The notes below the pieces were generated by a model. The model made no database searches. It was given only the letters and a program-made list of their open reading frames with translations, and was not told the origin of the DNA. Of a stretch of 64,000 nucleotides of DNA, positions 52,921 to 62,182 are shown piece by piece. Position numbers and translations under genes: made by a program. Every line of letters begins with the position of its first letter. Position 1 is the first letter of the stretch. The DNA is from CAZCBX01 sp964497185 (GTDB taxonomy: Bacteria > Bdellovibrionota_G > JALEGL01 > JAGRMV01), in contig CAZCBX010000005.1 of NCBI GenBank assembly GCA_964497185.1, positions 72,568 to 136,567 on the forward strand, in the 5' to 3' direction.

Positions 52921-54164
52921 GGGGACACCTTTGTTAAAAATTCTTCCCAACCATGGGTTTGCTGGGTTTGATTGTCAAAATTTTTCCACGCGATTTGCGA
53001 GGCTTGAAATTCATCTGGGCCCATAATCAGGGCATGGGTGGCGTTGTATTTATTGGCCTGACGCAGCCCCGATTTTAAACTTGGCACATCATGCAACACA
53101 TGCACAACGGCATGGGGTAGTTTGGTGCGAAGCTTTGCCGCCAGGGCCATACACGCACGGGTGCATGCTTTATCTAAGGGCACAAATGCGTATGTGTCAG
53201 GCTCGTTTAACTGCAATGAGGGCATGCTGAGCAAAAGTCGTTCAAGGCCCAAACCGAATCCGACACCCGGATGATCCTTGCCCTGCAACTGCTGCCCCAA
53301 ATGATCGTACCGACCACCGGCACCCACGGTGCTTTGTGCACCCAGTCCATCAACTTTGACTTCAAAAGCCGTGTCGCCATAGTAGTCCAGTCCACGAACA
53401 ATGGAGGGGTTGATGGTGTAGGCAATCTTACACGCATCCAAGCCAGCTAAGACTTCATCAAAATAAGTTTTGGATGCATCATTTAAATAATCCAAAATTT
53501 TTGGGGCCTGAGAGAGGTGGGGCGTCAGCTTTGGGTTTTTACTATCGAGCAAACGCATGGGGTTTTCTTCCAGTCGTACTTTTTCATTGTCCGACAAAAG
53601 GTTCATGTGGTCGCGAAAAAAATCTTGGATCACTTGGCGGTAGGCATTGCGGGAAGAAGGATCGCCCAAGCTGTTGAGCTCCAGTACGGGATTGGGTAAA
53701 TCGAACATTCGGCAAATGGTCATCAGTACGGTGATCACTTCTACATCGATGCTGGCGCTTTTTTGACCAATGGCTTCGATGCCCATTTGATGAAATTGCC
53801 GTAAACGGCCTTTTTGTGGACGTTCGTGGCGAAACATGGGCCCTATATAAAATAGTTTTTGCAGTGGTTTCTGTTGCGCGAGGTGATGTTGGAGCATGCT
53901 GCGCATAATGGGGGCTGTCCCCTCAGGCCGGAGGCACATGTTCACCCCGCCTTGGTCCTGAAAAGCAAACATTTCTTTTTGCACGATATCGCTCTGCTCT
54001 CCCACGCTGCGGGAAAAAAGAGCGGTCTCCTCCAGAACGGGGGTTCGAATTTCTTCATAGCCAAATTGATGGGCGAGTTTGCGCAGCTGGCTTTCTACAT
54101 GCACCCACAATCGCGATTGATCGGGCAAAATGTCAGGCATGCCTTTGAGTGACTGAATGGCCAT
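52917..54164 (-). CDS. hisS: Histidyl-tRNA synthetase
   Basis: A 415-residue class IIa synthetase. It starts with the typical LKGMPDILPDQSRLW and has motif 1 (FGYEEIRTPVLEE), LRPEGTAPIMRS, motif 2 (GPMFRHERPQKGRLRQFHQ), the histidine-A loop IVRGLDYY and motif 3 (GFGLGLERLLL). The C-terminal anticodon domain is complete. It overlaps aspS by 4 bp, the common hisS-aspS order. Confidence 0.96.
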   Translation of the reverse strand: MAIQSLKGMPDILPDQSRLWVHVESQLRKLAHQFGYEEIRTPVLEETALFSRSVGEQSDIVQKEMFAFQDQGGVNMCLRPEGTAPIMRSMLQHHLAQQKPLQKLFYIGPMFRHERPQKGRLRQFHQMGIEAIGQKSASIDVEVITVLMTICRMFDLPNPVLELNSLGDPSSRNAYRQVIQDFFRDHMNLLSDNEKVRLEENPMRLLDSKNPKLTPHLSQAPKILDYLNDASKTYFDEVLAGLDACKIAYTINPSIVRGLDYYGDTAFEVKVDGLGAQSTVGAGGRYDHLGQQLQGKDHPGVGFGLGLERLLLSMPSLQLNEPDTYAFVPLDKACTRACMALAAKLRTKLPHAVVHVLHDVPSLKSGLRQANKYNATHALIMGPDEFQASQIAWKNFDNQTQQTHGWEEFLTKVSP

Positions 54165-54240
54165 GCGTATCTATATATCCAATCCTTGGCTCAAAGCCAC
54201 CCAAAAAAAAGTTCCACACTTGGAACAGTCCATCAATGAT

Positions 54241-54906
54241 TTATCCTTCTTGCGTGTAGGGTTTGTGAAGCAGGGCGCAAGAAAATAGGTTCGAAAAAAC
54301 ATCCATGTACGCTGCCTGCACCTGATCAAAAGAAACGTTCGCACCTTGTGCTTCCATGGAGGTGGCTTGCATGCTGGCAATTCCGCAAGGCGTGAGCATG
54401 GCAAAATGTTGGAGGTTAGGGTGAACGTTCAGGGCAAGCCCGTGAATGGAGATGTATTTGCGTACATGGATGCCCACCGAGCCAATTTTCTGGCCCTGGA
54501 CGTAGGTGCCTGGATGTTGATCCAACCGTGCTGCTTGAATGTCAAAGTGTTGCAACACGTCCACCATGGATTGCTCCAATGCAGCAATGTATTGTTTGAC
54601 CCCCCAACCCCAGTCGCTGATGCGAATCACGGGGTACACAACCAATTGTCCTGGCCCATGATAGGTAACCATGCCGCCCCGGTTCACGCGCACCACATCA
54701 AAACCATGGTCTGTAAACCAGCTTTCGGATTGGTGCAGATTCTGTCCTTTTTCACCACGACCCAACGTGATGGTGGGGCGATGCTCCACAAAAAAAACAT
54801 GGGGATCGACCTTGCTGGTGAGCATTTGTGCACGATGTGCCTCCTGCATATCCCATAGGGTGGCGTGGGACGCATTTCGATGTAGTGAATAACCCATGTA
54901 CTGCAT
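54241..54906 (-). CDS. lipB: Octanoyl-ACP:protein N-octanoyltransferase
   Basis: Transfers octanoyl from ACP to lipoyl domains, the first step of lipoate synthesis. The 221-residue protein has EHRPTITLGR, the signature RVNRGGMVTYHGPGQLVVYP, GQKIGSVGI with the catalytic Lys140 and LTPCGI with the catalytic Cys174. Starts at 54906 or 54897 are equally possible. lipA is not in the window. The gene is preceded by the DnaA-box-rich region. Confidence 0.93.
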   Translation of the reverse strand: MQYMGYSLHRNASHATLWDMQEAHRAQMLTSKVDPHVFFVEHRPTITLGRGEKGQNLHQSESWFTDHGFDVVRVNRGGMVTYHGPGQLVVYPVIRISDWGWGVKQYIAALEQSMVDVLQHFDIQAARLDQHPGTYVQGQKIGSVGIHVRKYISIHGLALNVHPNLQHFAMLTPCGIASMQATSMEAQGANVSFDQVQAAYMDVFSNLFSCALLHKPYTQEG

Positions 54907-55165
54907 GGAATGTATGTATGCTTTTCTTTTCAAAAAGCCAATCTCATCCACCAAAAACCACTGATTTTCAAAGGGTCTGTGGAAAAACTGTGGAAGGCTT
55001 GTGCGCAATCAGTGGAAAGGCTGTGGGTGATGCTAAAATTTTGTATGAATATACTGTGGATAAATCTGTTGAAAGAGTGAAAAAAATGTGGATTTGTTGT
55101 GGAAAAATAAGGTGGATGCGCGCACTTTTCAATCATGATTTTGTCTAGCGCTGGCTAGAGTCAGA
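54907..55165. other. lipB-argS intergenic region with DnaA-box-like cluster
   Basis: A perfect DnaA box, TGTGGATAA, lies at 55055-55063. Near-matches in the same orientation lie at 54978-54986 (TGTGGAAAA), 54989-54997 (TGTGGAAGG), 55022-55030 (TGTGGGTGA), 55087-55095 (TGTGGATTT) and 55098-55106 (TGTGGAAAA). A/T-rich DNA lies among them. No protein or RNA gene is seen. The region could be a replication origin or a DnaA-binding regulatory site. Confidence 0.6.
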
Positions 55166-56872
55166 CTACATCTGAGTGGGTGTAGGAATGCCCAAGAGCT
55201 GCATGCCTTGCGATAAAATTTGCGCGGTGGCCGATACCAAATACATTCTGGCTTGCGCCACCGATGCTTCTTCATCGAGGATGCGGCAAGCTTGATAAAA
55301 ACGGTTAAAGTCATGGGTGGTGTCGATGAGGTATTTGGCCAAATAAAAGGGCTCATTTTCTTCAATGACTTTGTCCAAGGTCATCGGCAGTTTGGCCAAG
55401 GTACGCACCAACTTTTGTTCTTGAGGCGAATCGAGCAAAGTCCAGTCTGTGGGCGCCTCAATGGGCTGGCCATAGCGTGTGATTAAACTTTGGGTTCGCA
55501 CGTAGGTGTATTGAAGGTAAGGCCCTGTATCGCCTTCGAAGCTCAGAATCTCATCCCAATTAAATTTAACATTTTTTATGCGCCGTGCAGACAAGTCTGC
55601 AAATAAAATGGCGCCCAAGCCCACTTGGTCTGCAACCTCAGAAGCATTTTCAAGCGATGGATTTTTTTCACGCACAATTTCTAGCGCGGTTTCAGACGCT
55701 TTTTGAAGTACATCTTTGAGAAACACGACATTGCCTTTGCGGGTTGACATTTTTTCCATGCCAAACGTAATTTGTCCAAAAGGCACATGCTCACATCGAT
55801 CGGCAAAAGAATGACCGGCCAAGCGCAAAATTTCAAAAAGCTGTTGGAAATGCAAAGACTGTTCGCTGCCCACCACATACACCATTTTTTCAAAATCGAA
55901 GGTTTGAAAGCGGTAGATCGCTGCGGCCAGATCGCGGGTTAGGTACAGCGAGCTTTCATCGCCTTTTTTTAGAATGGCCACGCCTTTGTTTTGCTCTTTC
56001 AGGTCAACAATCAAAGCGCCCTCGCTTTTTTGAAGGAGGTTTTTTTGCTGTAAATCCTTCATCAGATCAGGCAGCTGATCGATGTAAAAGCTTTCGCCCC
56101 AATAGTGGTCAAATTCGACACCCAAACGTGTGTATAGTTGATCCAGTTCTTTTAGAGACAAGTCACGAAACCACTGCCACAATTCACGCGCATCGCTGTC
56201 GCCTTTTTCCAGCAGGGCAAAGGCTTCGCGTGCTTCCATGGTCAGCGTGGCGTCTTGGGCTTCTTCTTCATGAAATTTCACATACAATTTAAAAAGGGCT
56301 TGAATGGGATCTTCATCCAACATGTCTGCACTGCCCCACCGTCGATAGGCTACAATAAGCTTTCCGAACTGCGTGCCCCAATCGCCCAAATGATTGATCC
56401 GTTGAATGGACCAGCCTTTAAACGTATAAATACGCGACAAACACGCACCAATGTTGGTGGACCGGAGGTGGCCAATCGAAAAAGGCTTGGCGATGTTGGC
56501 CGAAGAAAATTCAATCACGGCTCTTCGTTTTTTATCGATGGGTTGCTTTCCAAAATGATCCCGACCCTCCACAATGGAGGTGAGCACAGCGGGTAAAAAA
56601 GATGCGTTGTTAAAATAAAAGTTGATGTAGGCGCCCTGCGCTTTGACTTTTTGAATCTCTGAAGGAAGGCCATTTTCTACAATGGTTTGAGCCCATTGTT
56701 CTGCCAGTGCTTGTGGGGATTGGCTATGCTTTTTGGCAAATCGAAAACATGCAACAGCGCGATCGCCATGGTCATCTTGCGGCGGCGATTCAACCAGAGG
56801 CAATACAACCTCAAGCGGTTCTTGACTCGCGCGGGCGAAACATTCGGCAACTTTTTGTTGATACCACTGCAT
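55166..56872 (-). CDS. argS: Arginyl-tRNA synthetase
   Basis: A 568-residue class I synthetase. It has the N-terminal Add1 domain (about 1-105), the HIGH-type region SSANIAKPFSIGHLRST, HLGDWGTQFGKL, a KMSK-like FGMEKMSTRKGNVV and the C-terminal DALR anticodon domain (FYQACRILDEEASVAQARM). The length is normal for bacteria. It is transcribed alone toward the DnaA-box region and lipB. Confidence 0.95.
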   Translation of the reverse strand: MQWYQQKVAECFARASQEPLEVVLPLVESPPQDDHGDRAVACFRFAKKHSQSPQALAEQWAQTIVENGLPSEIQKVKAQGAYINFYFNNASFLPAVLTSIVEGRDHFGKQPIDKKRRAVIEFSSANIAKPFSIGHLRSTNIGACLSRIYTFKGWSIQRINHLGDWGTQFGKLIVAYRRWGSADMLDEDPIQALFKLYVKFHEEEAQDATLTMEAREAFALLEKGDSDARELWQWFRDLSLKELDQLYTRLGVEFDHYWGESFYIDQLPDLMKDLQQKNLLQKSEGALIVDLKEQNKGVAILKKGDESSLYLTRDLAAAIYRFQTFDFEKMVYVVGSEQSLHFQQLFEILRLAGHSFADRCEHVPFGQITFGMEKMSTRKGNVVFLKDVLQKASETALEIVREKNPSLENASEVADQVGLGAILFADLSARRIKNVKFNWDEILSFEGDTGPYLQYTYVRTQSLITRYGQPIEAPTDWTLLDSPQEQKLVRTLAKLPMTLDKVIEENEPFYLAKYLIDTTHDFNRFYQACRILDEEASVAQARMYLVSATAQILSQGMQLLGIPTPTQM

Positions 56873-57060
56873 AAGCGTCTTTCCATATCGTACTTTGGCC
56901 CTTTCGTTAACAGTATTTTTAAGAGATGCGTTTAAAGGTGCCTAGAAGCCATTGAGTGTGAAGTGATAAATGCAATTGATTTTATGAATCAAATTAGATA
57001 TTTATGATGATGCCTGCGGGCCACTACTTGTAAACCACCGCATCATACAGAAGCATCTTC

Positions 57061-57810
57061 ATGATCAATACACCACTTCCCACACCTGAGATATTGGATT
57101 CCAAATACGACTATCTCAAGCATTCTTCTTCATGGCTAGGCCGCGCTGTCAAAGGATTGTTTCGCTTGCACTGCCGGTTTGTTATGCGCTGGTACTGTCC
57201 TCTAACCATCGAAGGTCAGGAAAACTTGCCTGAGGGACAGTCCTATATTTTATGCAGCAACCATAATAGCCACATGGACAGTGCCGTTCTGATGCTTGCC
57301 ACCGGTAAGAGTTTTCGTCAATGTGCCATGGTGGCGGCAAAAGATTATTTTTTTGACCATAAAGTTCGAAAATTCTTCTTAACGGCCATGATGAACTTGA
57401 TACCGCTGGACCGATCGCGCAAAGCAGGGCGAAAAGCATTGCACACTTATTTTGCAGCCTGTGCGCTGTTCTGTCAGCAACCCGGAAGAGTGATCATAGT
57501 GTATCCAGAAGGCACGAGATCACGCACAGGCCAAATGCAACCTTTTAAAAAAGGACCCGGCATGCTCAGTTTAAATACGGGTCTTGCTCTTGTACCGGCC
57601 TATATAGAGGGCACCTTCAAGCGTTGGCCTAAGGGCAATTTTTGGATTCGACCAGGCCGGCTTCATGTGCGCATTGGCAAACCCATCGCCTCTGAAATGT
57701 TTTACCAGCCAACTTCTCCAGAAGATCGTCCATCCACCCAGGCGTATCAAAAAGTGACAGCCGAGCTCGAACAACGTATACACGATTTAAAAGGAAACCA
57801 AACAACATGA
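57061..57810 (+). CDS. PlsC-type acyltransferase 1 (possible DHAP or glycerol-3-phosphate acyltransferase)
   Basis: A 249-residue membrane-associated acyltransferase with motif I NHNSHMD, a motif II-like LIPLDRSR, motif III YPEGTRSRTG and motif IV ALVPAYIEG. The PlsC fold acylates glycerophospholipid precursors. It overlaps the alkylglycerone-phosphate-synthase-like gene by 4 bp. By context it may make acyl-DHAP, the substrate for that enzyme, a step done by GNPAT in animals. This substrate is an inference; 1-acyl-G3P acylation is the alternative. Confidence 0.85.
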   Translation: MINTPLPTPEILDSKYDYLKHSSSWLGRAVKGLFRLHCRFVMRWYCPLTIEGQENLPEGQSYILCSNHNSHMDSAVLMLATGKSFRQCAMVAAKDYFFDHKVRKFFLTAMMNLIPLDRSRKAGRKALHTYFAACALFCQQPGRVIIVYPEGTRSRTGQMQPFKKGPGMLSLNTGLALVPAYIEGTFKRWPKGNFWIRPGRLHVRIGKPIASEMFYQPTSPEDRPSTQAYQKVTAELEQRIHDLKGNQTT

Positions 57811-59549
57811 ATGAGCGTTGGACAAATATGAAATGGTGGGGTTGGGGCAAAGAAGGCACCAGCCTGGATCTATCTGCCAAACCCGGGTTGATTCCGTTTG
57901 TTCAACAAGTTTTGGATATTGACACTTTGCGAGATACCCCAGCAGTCAGTATGGAGGACCTTGCATTGCCAGAAGCCAAAACGTGCCCTGCTTTTCATCA
58001 GGCCTTGTTATCTTTATTTTCGTCAGAGCAAATCAAAACGGATCGAAAACAGCGAATCGTGCATAGCTACGGCAAGAGCTTTCGCGATCTGCTACGTATG
58101 CGCAAAGGAAAAATTGAAGCAGCGCCCGATATGGTTGTGTATCCGCACAATGAGCAACAAGTTGCCTTGGTGGTTGAGGCTGCCAAGCAAAACAATGTTG
58201 TGGTGATACCATTTGGGGGCGGTTCTAACATTGCAGGGTGTTTGGAAGCCAATCGTGGCGGGGATCGATTCACCGTATCGCTCGACATGAAAGAAATGAA
58301 TCAGGTGTTAAACGTGGACCATGATTCATTGGTGGCCACCATTCAAGCAGGGGTGATGGGTCCTTACATGGAGCAGCAGCTTCAAGCGCAAGGTGTAACA
58401 CTGGGACATTTTCCGGATTCTTTTGTGTATTCTACATTGGGGGGGTGGGTCGCGACTCGGTCAGCGGGTATGCAAAGCGATAAGTACGGTAAAATCGAAG
58501 ATATGGTTTTGTCTGTGCGAATGGTGACCCCACAAGGCACCATTGAAACCAGAGCTGTGCCTAAAAATTCCAATGGCATTGACGTCAATGCTTTGTGCGT
58601 GGGCAGCGAAGGCATTTTTGGCATCATTACGCAAGTCACCATTCAGGTTCACCGATTGCCAGAAAGTCGGCAACCGTATGGGTATATTTTTCCGGACTGG
58701 GAAAGCGGCATTCGTGCCATGCAAGAATGCACACGCAAAGGCGTTGCGCCTGTTGTCTCTCGGTTAAACGACCCCATGAAAACCGCTTTGTCTTTTGCTT
58801 ACAAAACCCATTTCAAAGGTTTAAAAAATGTGGCGTCCAAGCTGGTTAAATTTTATTTGGATAAAATCAAACGTTTTGACCGCGATAAACTTTGTTTGAT
58901 GATCACCATTTTTGAAGGCTCACCTGGTTTTGTGGCTCAACAAAAAAATCACGTGCATGCCGTTTATAAAAAGCACGGAGCCGTGTGTTTGGGGCAAGAT
59001 CCAGGACGGTCTTTTGAAAAAGGTAAATATGATTTTCCCCACATTCGTGACATCGTGATGGATAAAAACATTATGGCCGATGTCAGCGAGACGGCCACTG
59101 TTTGGCACAATGTGCTACCACTCTACCACGCCACCATGAAAAACATTGAACAAGCCGCGCTGGCCACGGGCCATAAACCCTTTGTGGGTGCGCATGTTAG
59201 CCATACGTATCACTCGGGTGCCAGTTTGTATTTTACGTTTGCATGTGAGCAGCAAGAGGGTTTGGAGTTGGAACAATATTTATACATCAAAAAAGCGGCC
59301 CAAGATTCTTTTTTAAACCATGGAGGTACACTCTCGCATCACCATGCAGTCGGCACGGAGCATCTACCGTGGGTGGAAAAAGATATTTCAGCAACGGGCG
59401 TGCGCGCTGTTCAAGGCATCAAAGATGCACTCGATCCTCAGAACATTATGAATCCCGGTAAAATTATTCCTTCACAAAAGCCTCTGGTTGAATGGAACCT
59501 ATCAGAAGAAATGTTGGCGCAATACAATGCCCAGCTGCCCAAGACATGA
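57807..59549 (+). CDS. Alkylglycerone-phosphate synthase-like FAD enzyme
   Basis: A 580-residue flavoprotein. It starts with the AGPS-type MKWWGWG segment and has a VAO/PCMH FAD-binding domain (PFGGGSNIAG, about 135-145; STLGGWVATRSAGMQSDKYG, about 209-228). The C-terminal cap has the YHSGASLYF segment and SHHHAVG. The triple histidine and the tyrosine segment match residues required in mammalian alkyl-DHAP synthase, which swaps the acyl chain of acyl-DHAP for a fatty alcohol. Plain glycolate or lactate oxidases of the family lack the HHH motif. Confidence 0.85.
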   Translation: MNERWTNMKWWGWGKEGTSLDLSAKPGLIPFVQQVLDIDTLRDTPAVSMEDLALPEAKTCPAFHQALLSLFSSEQIKTDRKQRIVHSYGKSFRDLLRMRKGKIEAAPDMVVYPHNEQQVALVVEAAKQNNVVVIPFGGGSNIAGCLEANRGGDRFTVSLDMKEMNQVLNVDHDSLVATIQAGVMGPYMEQQLQAQGVTLGHFPDSFVYSTLGGWVATRSAGMQSDKYGKIEDMVLSVRMVTPQGTIETRAVPKNSNGIDVNALCVGSEGIFGIITQVTIQVHRLPESRQPYGYIFPDWESGIRAMQECTRKGVAPVVSRLNDPMKTALSFAYKTHFKGLKNVASKLVKFYLDKIKRFDRDKLCLMITIFEGSPGFVAQQKNHVHAVYKKHGAVCLGQDPGRSFEKGKYDFPHIRDIVMDKNIMADVSETATVWHNVLPLYHATMKNIEQAALATGHKPFVGAHVSHTYHSGASLYFTFACEQQEGLELEQYLYIKKAAQDSFLNHGGTLSHHHAVGTEHLPWVEKDISATGVRAVQGIKDALDPQNIMNPGKIIPSQKPLVEWNLSEEMLAQYNAQLPKT

Positions 59550-60340
59550 TGAGCCATCCTGTAGCGATGATTACTGGAGCCTCATCGGGGCTGGGCCGTG
59601 CCTTGGCCAAAGAGCTGAATCAGCAGGGATACAAGCTTTTTTTAACCGCGCGCAATCACAAAGCGTTGCTTGAAACCCAAGCCCAATGTGCGCACCCAGA
59701 TCAAATTCAGGTGCATGCTGCCGACATTACGGATTCAGAGGCGCTAGCGCAGCTCTTTGAAAAGGTAAATGAAATGTCTCATTTGGATGTGCTTGTGCTC
59801 AATGCAGGCAAAACCATGTGGGCCAATTTTGAAGATTTGGATGATACGCAGGCCATTGAAACACTCATGAAAGTCAATTTTACGGCTCAGGTTCAATGCG
59901 TGCAACATGCCCTACCGCTCTTAAAAAAAACCAGCGGTCAGATTGTTGGCATTTCCTCGTTGCAGGGTAAAATTGGCGTGCCCTATCACACTGGATACGT
60001 AGCATCGAAACATGCGCTTAGTGGTTTTTTAAATGCGCTGCGTTTGGAATTGAAAAATCAAGTTCGAGTTTTGGTTGTCTATCCTTCTTGGTTGAAAGGA
60101 ACCAACTTAAGAGAAAACGGCATTCGCAGCCAAAACCTTCGCGTTTCGGCTCAACATGAGCGGGGTACAAGTGTGGCCCGATGCAGCCGCTTGATTGCCA
60201 ATGCCATGAAGAAAAATAAGAATGAACTTTTTGTTCCTTGGTATTATCAGTTTTTGCCTTTCCTCGCATGGATATGTCCAGGTCTATTGGACCGATTGGT
60301 CATTAAAAAAACAAGAAAAAACGTGCAGTTTGAGAGTTGA
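59546..60340 (+). CDS. Short-chain dehydrogenase, candidate alkyl/acyl-DHAP reductase
   Basis: A 264-residue classical SDR. The cofactor motif TGASSGLGRA, the NAG sequence (LNAGKTMWANF), the active Ser in GISSLQG and YVASK are present. A hydrophobic C-terminal segment (FLPFLAWICPGLLDRLVI) suggests membrane association, as in DHRS7-like and Ayr1-like enzymes. The start overlaps the AGPS-like stop by 4 bp. In an ether-lipid route it would reduce 1-alkyl-DHAP to 1-alkyl-glycerol-3-phosphate; this is by context. Confidence 0.8.
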   Translation: MMSHPVAMITGASSGLGRALAKELNQQGYKLFLTARNHKALLETQAQCAHPDQIQVHAADITDSEALAQLFEKVNEMSHLDVLVLNAGKTMWANFEDLDDTQAIETLMKVNFTAQVQCVQHALPLLKKTSGQIVGISSLQGKIGVPYHTGYVASKHALSGFLNALRLELKNQVRVLVVYPSWLKGTNLRENGIRSQNLRVSAQHERGTSVARCSRLIANAMKKNKNELFVPWYYQFLPFLAWICPGLLDRLVIKKTRKNVQFES

Positions 60341-60343
60341 GTA

Positions 60344-61090
60344 ATGATGGCGATTCGGTTTTTACGTTCATGTTACCATTGGGCAATGACGGTGGGCACC
60401 ATGATGTACTATGTGCTGAGCTATCCCGTTGTTTTAAAATTTAAGCCAAAGACCGATCCTTTTGAATATTTTTGGTCGATGTCCAAATACATGACACGTT
60501 GGTCAGGCATTGATTTGACCGTCAAAGGTTTAGAAAATTTAGACCGAAATAAGGCATACATTCTGACATTCAACCATATCAACGTCATGGATCATGTTGT
60601 CATATACAACGCGCTGCATACGAAGTTAACCGGTTTGCAAAAGGAGGCCAATCTGAGTCTTCCCATTTATGGAACGCTCATGCGTCAGTTCGGCATTATA
60701 CCCATTGTTCCTCGTGGCGATACGCCGCGCGCATTAAAAGCGTTGGAAGTGGCCAAAGAAAAATTTCGCCAAGGCATCAGCATCTTAATTGCACCCGAAG
60801 GCACGCGCAGCAGAGATGGCCAATTGGGATCATTTAAAAAAGGCGGTTTTCATATGGCCATTGATCTGGGAGCGGACATTCTGCCACTTATTTTAGATGC
60901 CGGCATGCACCGTTACAACAAACGCCGAAAGTTTATGTTGAAGCCAGGCCCCGTTACGCTAAAAATTTGCCCACCCATTTCAACACAGGGCTACACAAAA
61001 GATAACATTGCTCAGCTCACAGAGGATGTTCGAAATGTGTATGTGCAAGAGCTGGGCTCAGAAAATTATGAAACAGCAAAACGGTTATAA
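60344..61090 (+). CDS. PlsC-type acyltransferase 2 (possible 1-alkyl/acyl-G3P acyltransferase)
   Basis: A 248-residue protein with an N-terminal membrane segment (about 8-32) and the PlsC motifs NHINVMD (a variant of NHxxxxD), GIIPIVPRGD, APEGTRSRDG and LPLILDAG. It lies 3 bp after the SDR and ends the operon. It is distinct in sequence from PlsC 1, so the two probably act on different substrates; sn-2 acylation is the likely role here. Its last 6 bp overlap the convergent AMP-binding gene. Confidence 0.85.
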   Translation: MMAIRFLRSCYHWAMTVGTMMYYVLSYPVVLKFKPKTDPFEYFWSMSKYMTRWSGIDLTVKGLENLDRNKAYILTFNHINVMDHVVIYNALHTKLTGLQKEANLSLPIYGTLMRQFGIIPIVPRGDTPRALKALEVAKEKFRQGISILIAPEGTRSRDGQLGSFKKGGFHMAIDLGADILPLILDAGMHRYNKRRKFMLKPGPVTLKICPPISTQGYTKDNIAQLTEDVRNVYVQELGSENYETAKRL

Positions 61091-62182
61091 ACTTGCTTGA
61101 TCAATATGCGAGTGGTCAAATGTTTGCATGCCGTGAATATTGAAAAAATCATTTATGGGATAAACCGGTATGCTCAACATATCAAACCACTGTTGGGTTT
61201 CTGGGTTTAGCTGTGAGCCGATCAGTACAAAGTCGAGCTGGCTTCCAATGTTGGGGTGGAGGTTCGGCAATAAAGTTTTCTGTAAAACCCATAGCAAGCA
61301 TTTTTTAAATGCGTTTAATGTACCCCGTGTTTTCTGTTCATGCCATTGACGCGTCTTTTTATATAAAAACTGAATGGATGAAGCTTCGCCGAGCATTTGA
61401 CGTTGCGCAGATTGATACATGTTTTCAATGGCTTTGGGACCACTTAAAAAATAATGAGGTTTAACCGCTGCAGCTTCCTGCTCCAAATTTTCTAGATCAG
61501 TGGATAAAGAAATGGGATTTTGTTTTAACAGTAGCGTCCACAGCATAATTCGAGAACTTGCATAACAAAGTGGTAAAAAATGAAACACGCTGTCTTGCTC
61601 TCTTGTCGATAACGAACCAAATCGATTCAATGATTGCTCCAATAAAATCCCGATATCTTGGCGCGTAAAAATTGCGCCTTTGTTTTTTTCACCGGGTTTG
61701 ATGGAATATACGATGGTGGCTAAATCTTGGGGTAAAAAATCTGGAAGAATGAGCGCCTCTTCATCTTCGAGGACATGAAAAAAATCATAAGCGTGACGAT
61801 ATTCAATCTCATCATTGGTTCGGATGGTTTGAATTTGATCGGCAAGGCCTTGATCGAAAAAAATAAGGTGGGAAACTTTGGCTTCATCCATCATAGAGGA
61901 AAGCGTCTGCGCAGATCGTTTTCTGTTTAATGGAACAGTCACGCAACCCAAAGAAATTAAAGCCAAGTCTAAAGCAATCCACTTTAATGAATTTTGACCA
62001 AGCAATCCAATGCGTTGACCCGGCTCTACGCCCATGTGCTGCAACGTAGTTTGGCAGCTTACGACTAAATTTGTTAACTCTTGGTAAGTGTGCGGTACAA
62101 CTGTGTTGCCATGCACCTCATGAATGATGATTTTTTCTGGACTGCTTCGTGCATGTTCAAAAATTTGTGCGCAAAAACTCAT
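61085..62182 (-). CDS. Shortened AMP-binding (acyl-CoA synthetase-like) protein
   Basis: A 365-residue relative of long-chain acyl-CoA synthetases. The N-terminal fold is clear (YQELTNLV, GQRIGLLGQNSLKWIALDLALISLGCVTVPLN). The phosphate-binding loop, normally TSGTTGxPKG, reads YSIKPGEKNKGA, and the protein ends near the point where the family has its YGxTE motif, so the C-terminal hinge and small domain are missing. Adenylation activity looks doubtful. Its start overlaps the reductase stop by 4 bp. The open frame extends 45 codons upstream within that gene. Confidence 0.75.
   Translation of the reverse strand: MSFCAQIFEHARSSPEKIIIHEVHGNTVVPHTYQELTNLVVSCQTTLQHMGVEPGQRIGLLGQNSLKWIALDLALISLGCVTVPLNRKRSAQTLSSMMDEAKVSHLIFFDQGLADQIQTIRTNDEIEYRHAYDFFHVLEDEEALILPDFLPQDLATIVYSIKPGEKNKGAIFTRQDIGILLEQSLNRFGSLSTREQDSVFHFLPLCYASSRIMLWTLLLKQNPISLSTDLENLEQEAAAVKPHYFLSGPKAIENMYQSAQRQMLGEASSIQFLYKKTRQWHEQKTRGTLNAFKKCLLWVLQKTLLPNLHPNIGSQLDFVLIGSQLNPETQQWFDMLSIPVYPINDFFNIHGMQTFDHSHIDQASL

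Noticed and set aside
54907..55008. N-terminal extension of LipB through the DnaA-box region
   Set aside because: LipB proteins start close to the position encoded at 54906 or 54897; the extension has no family support.
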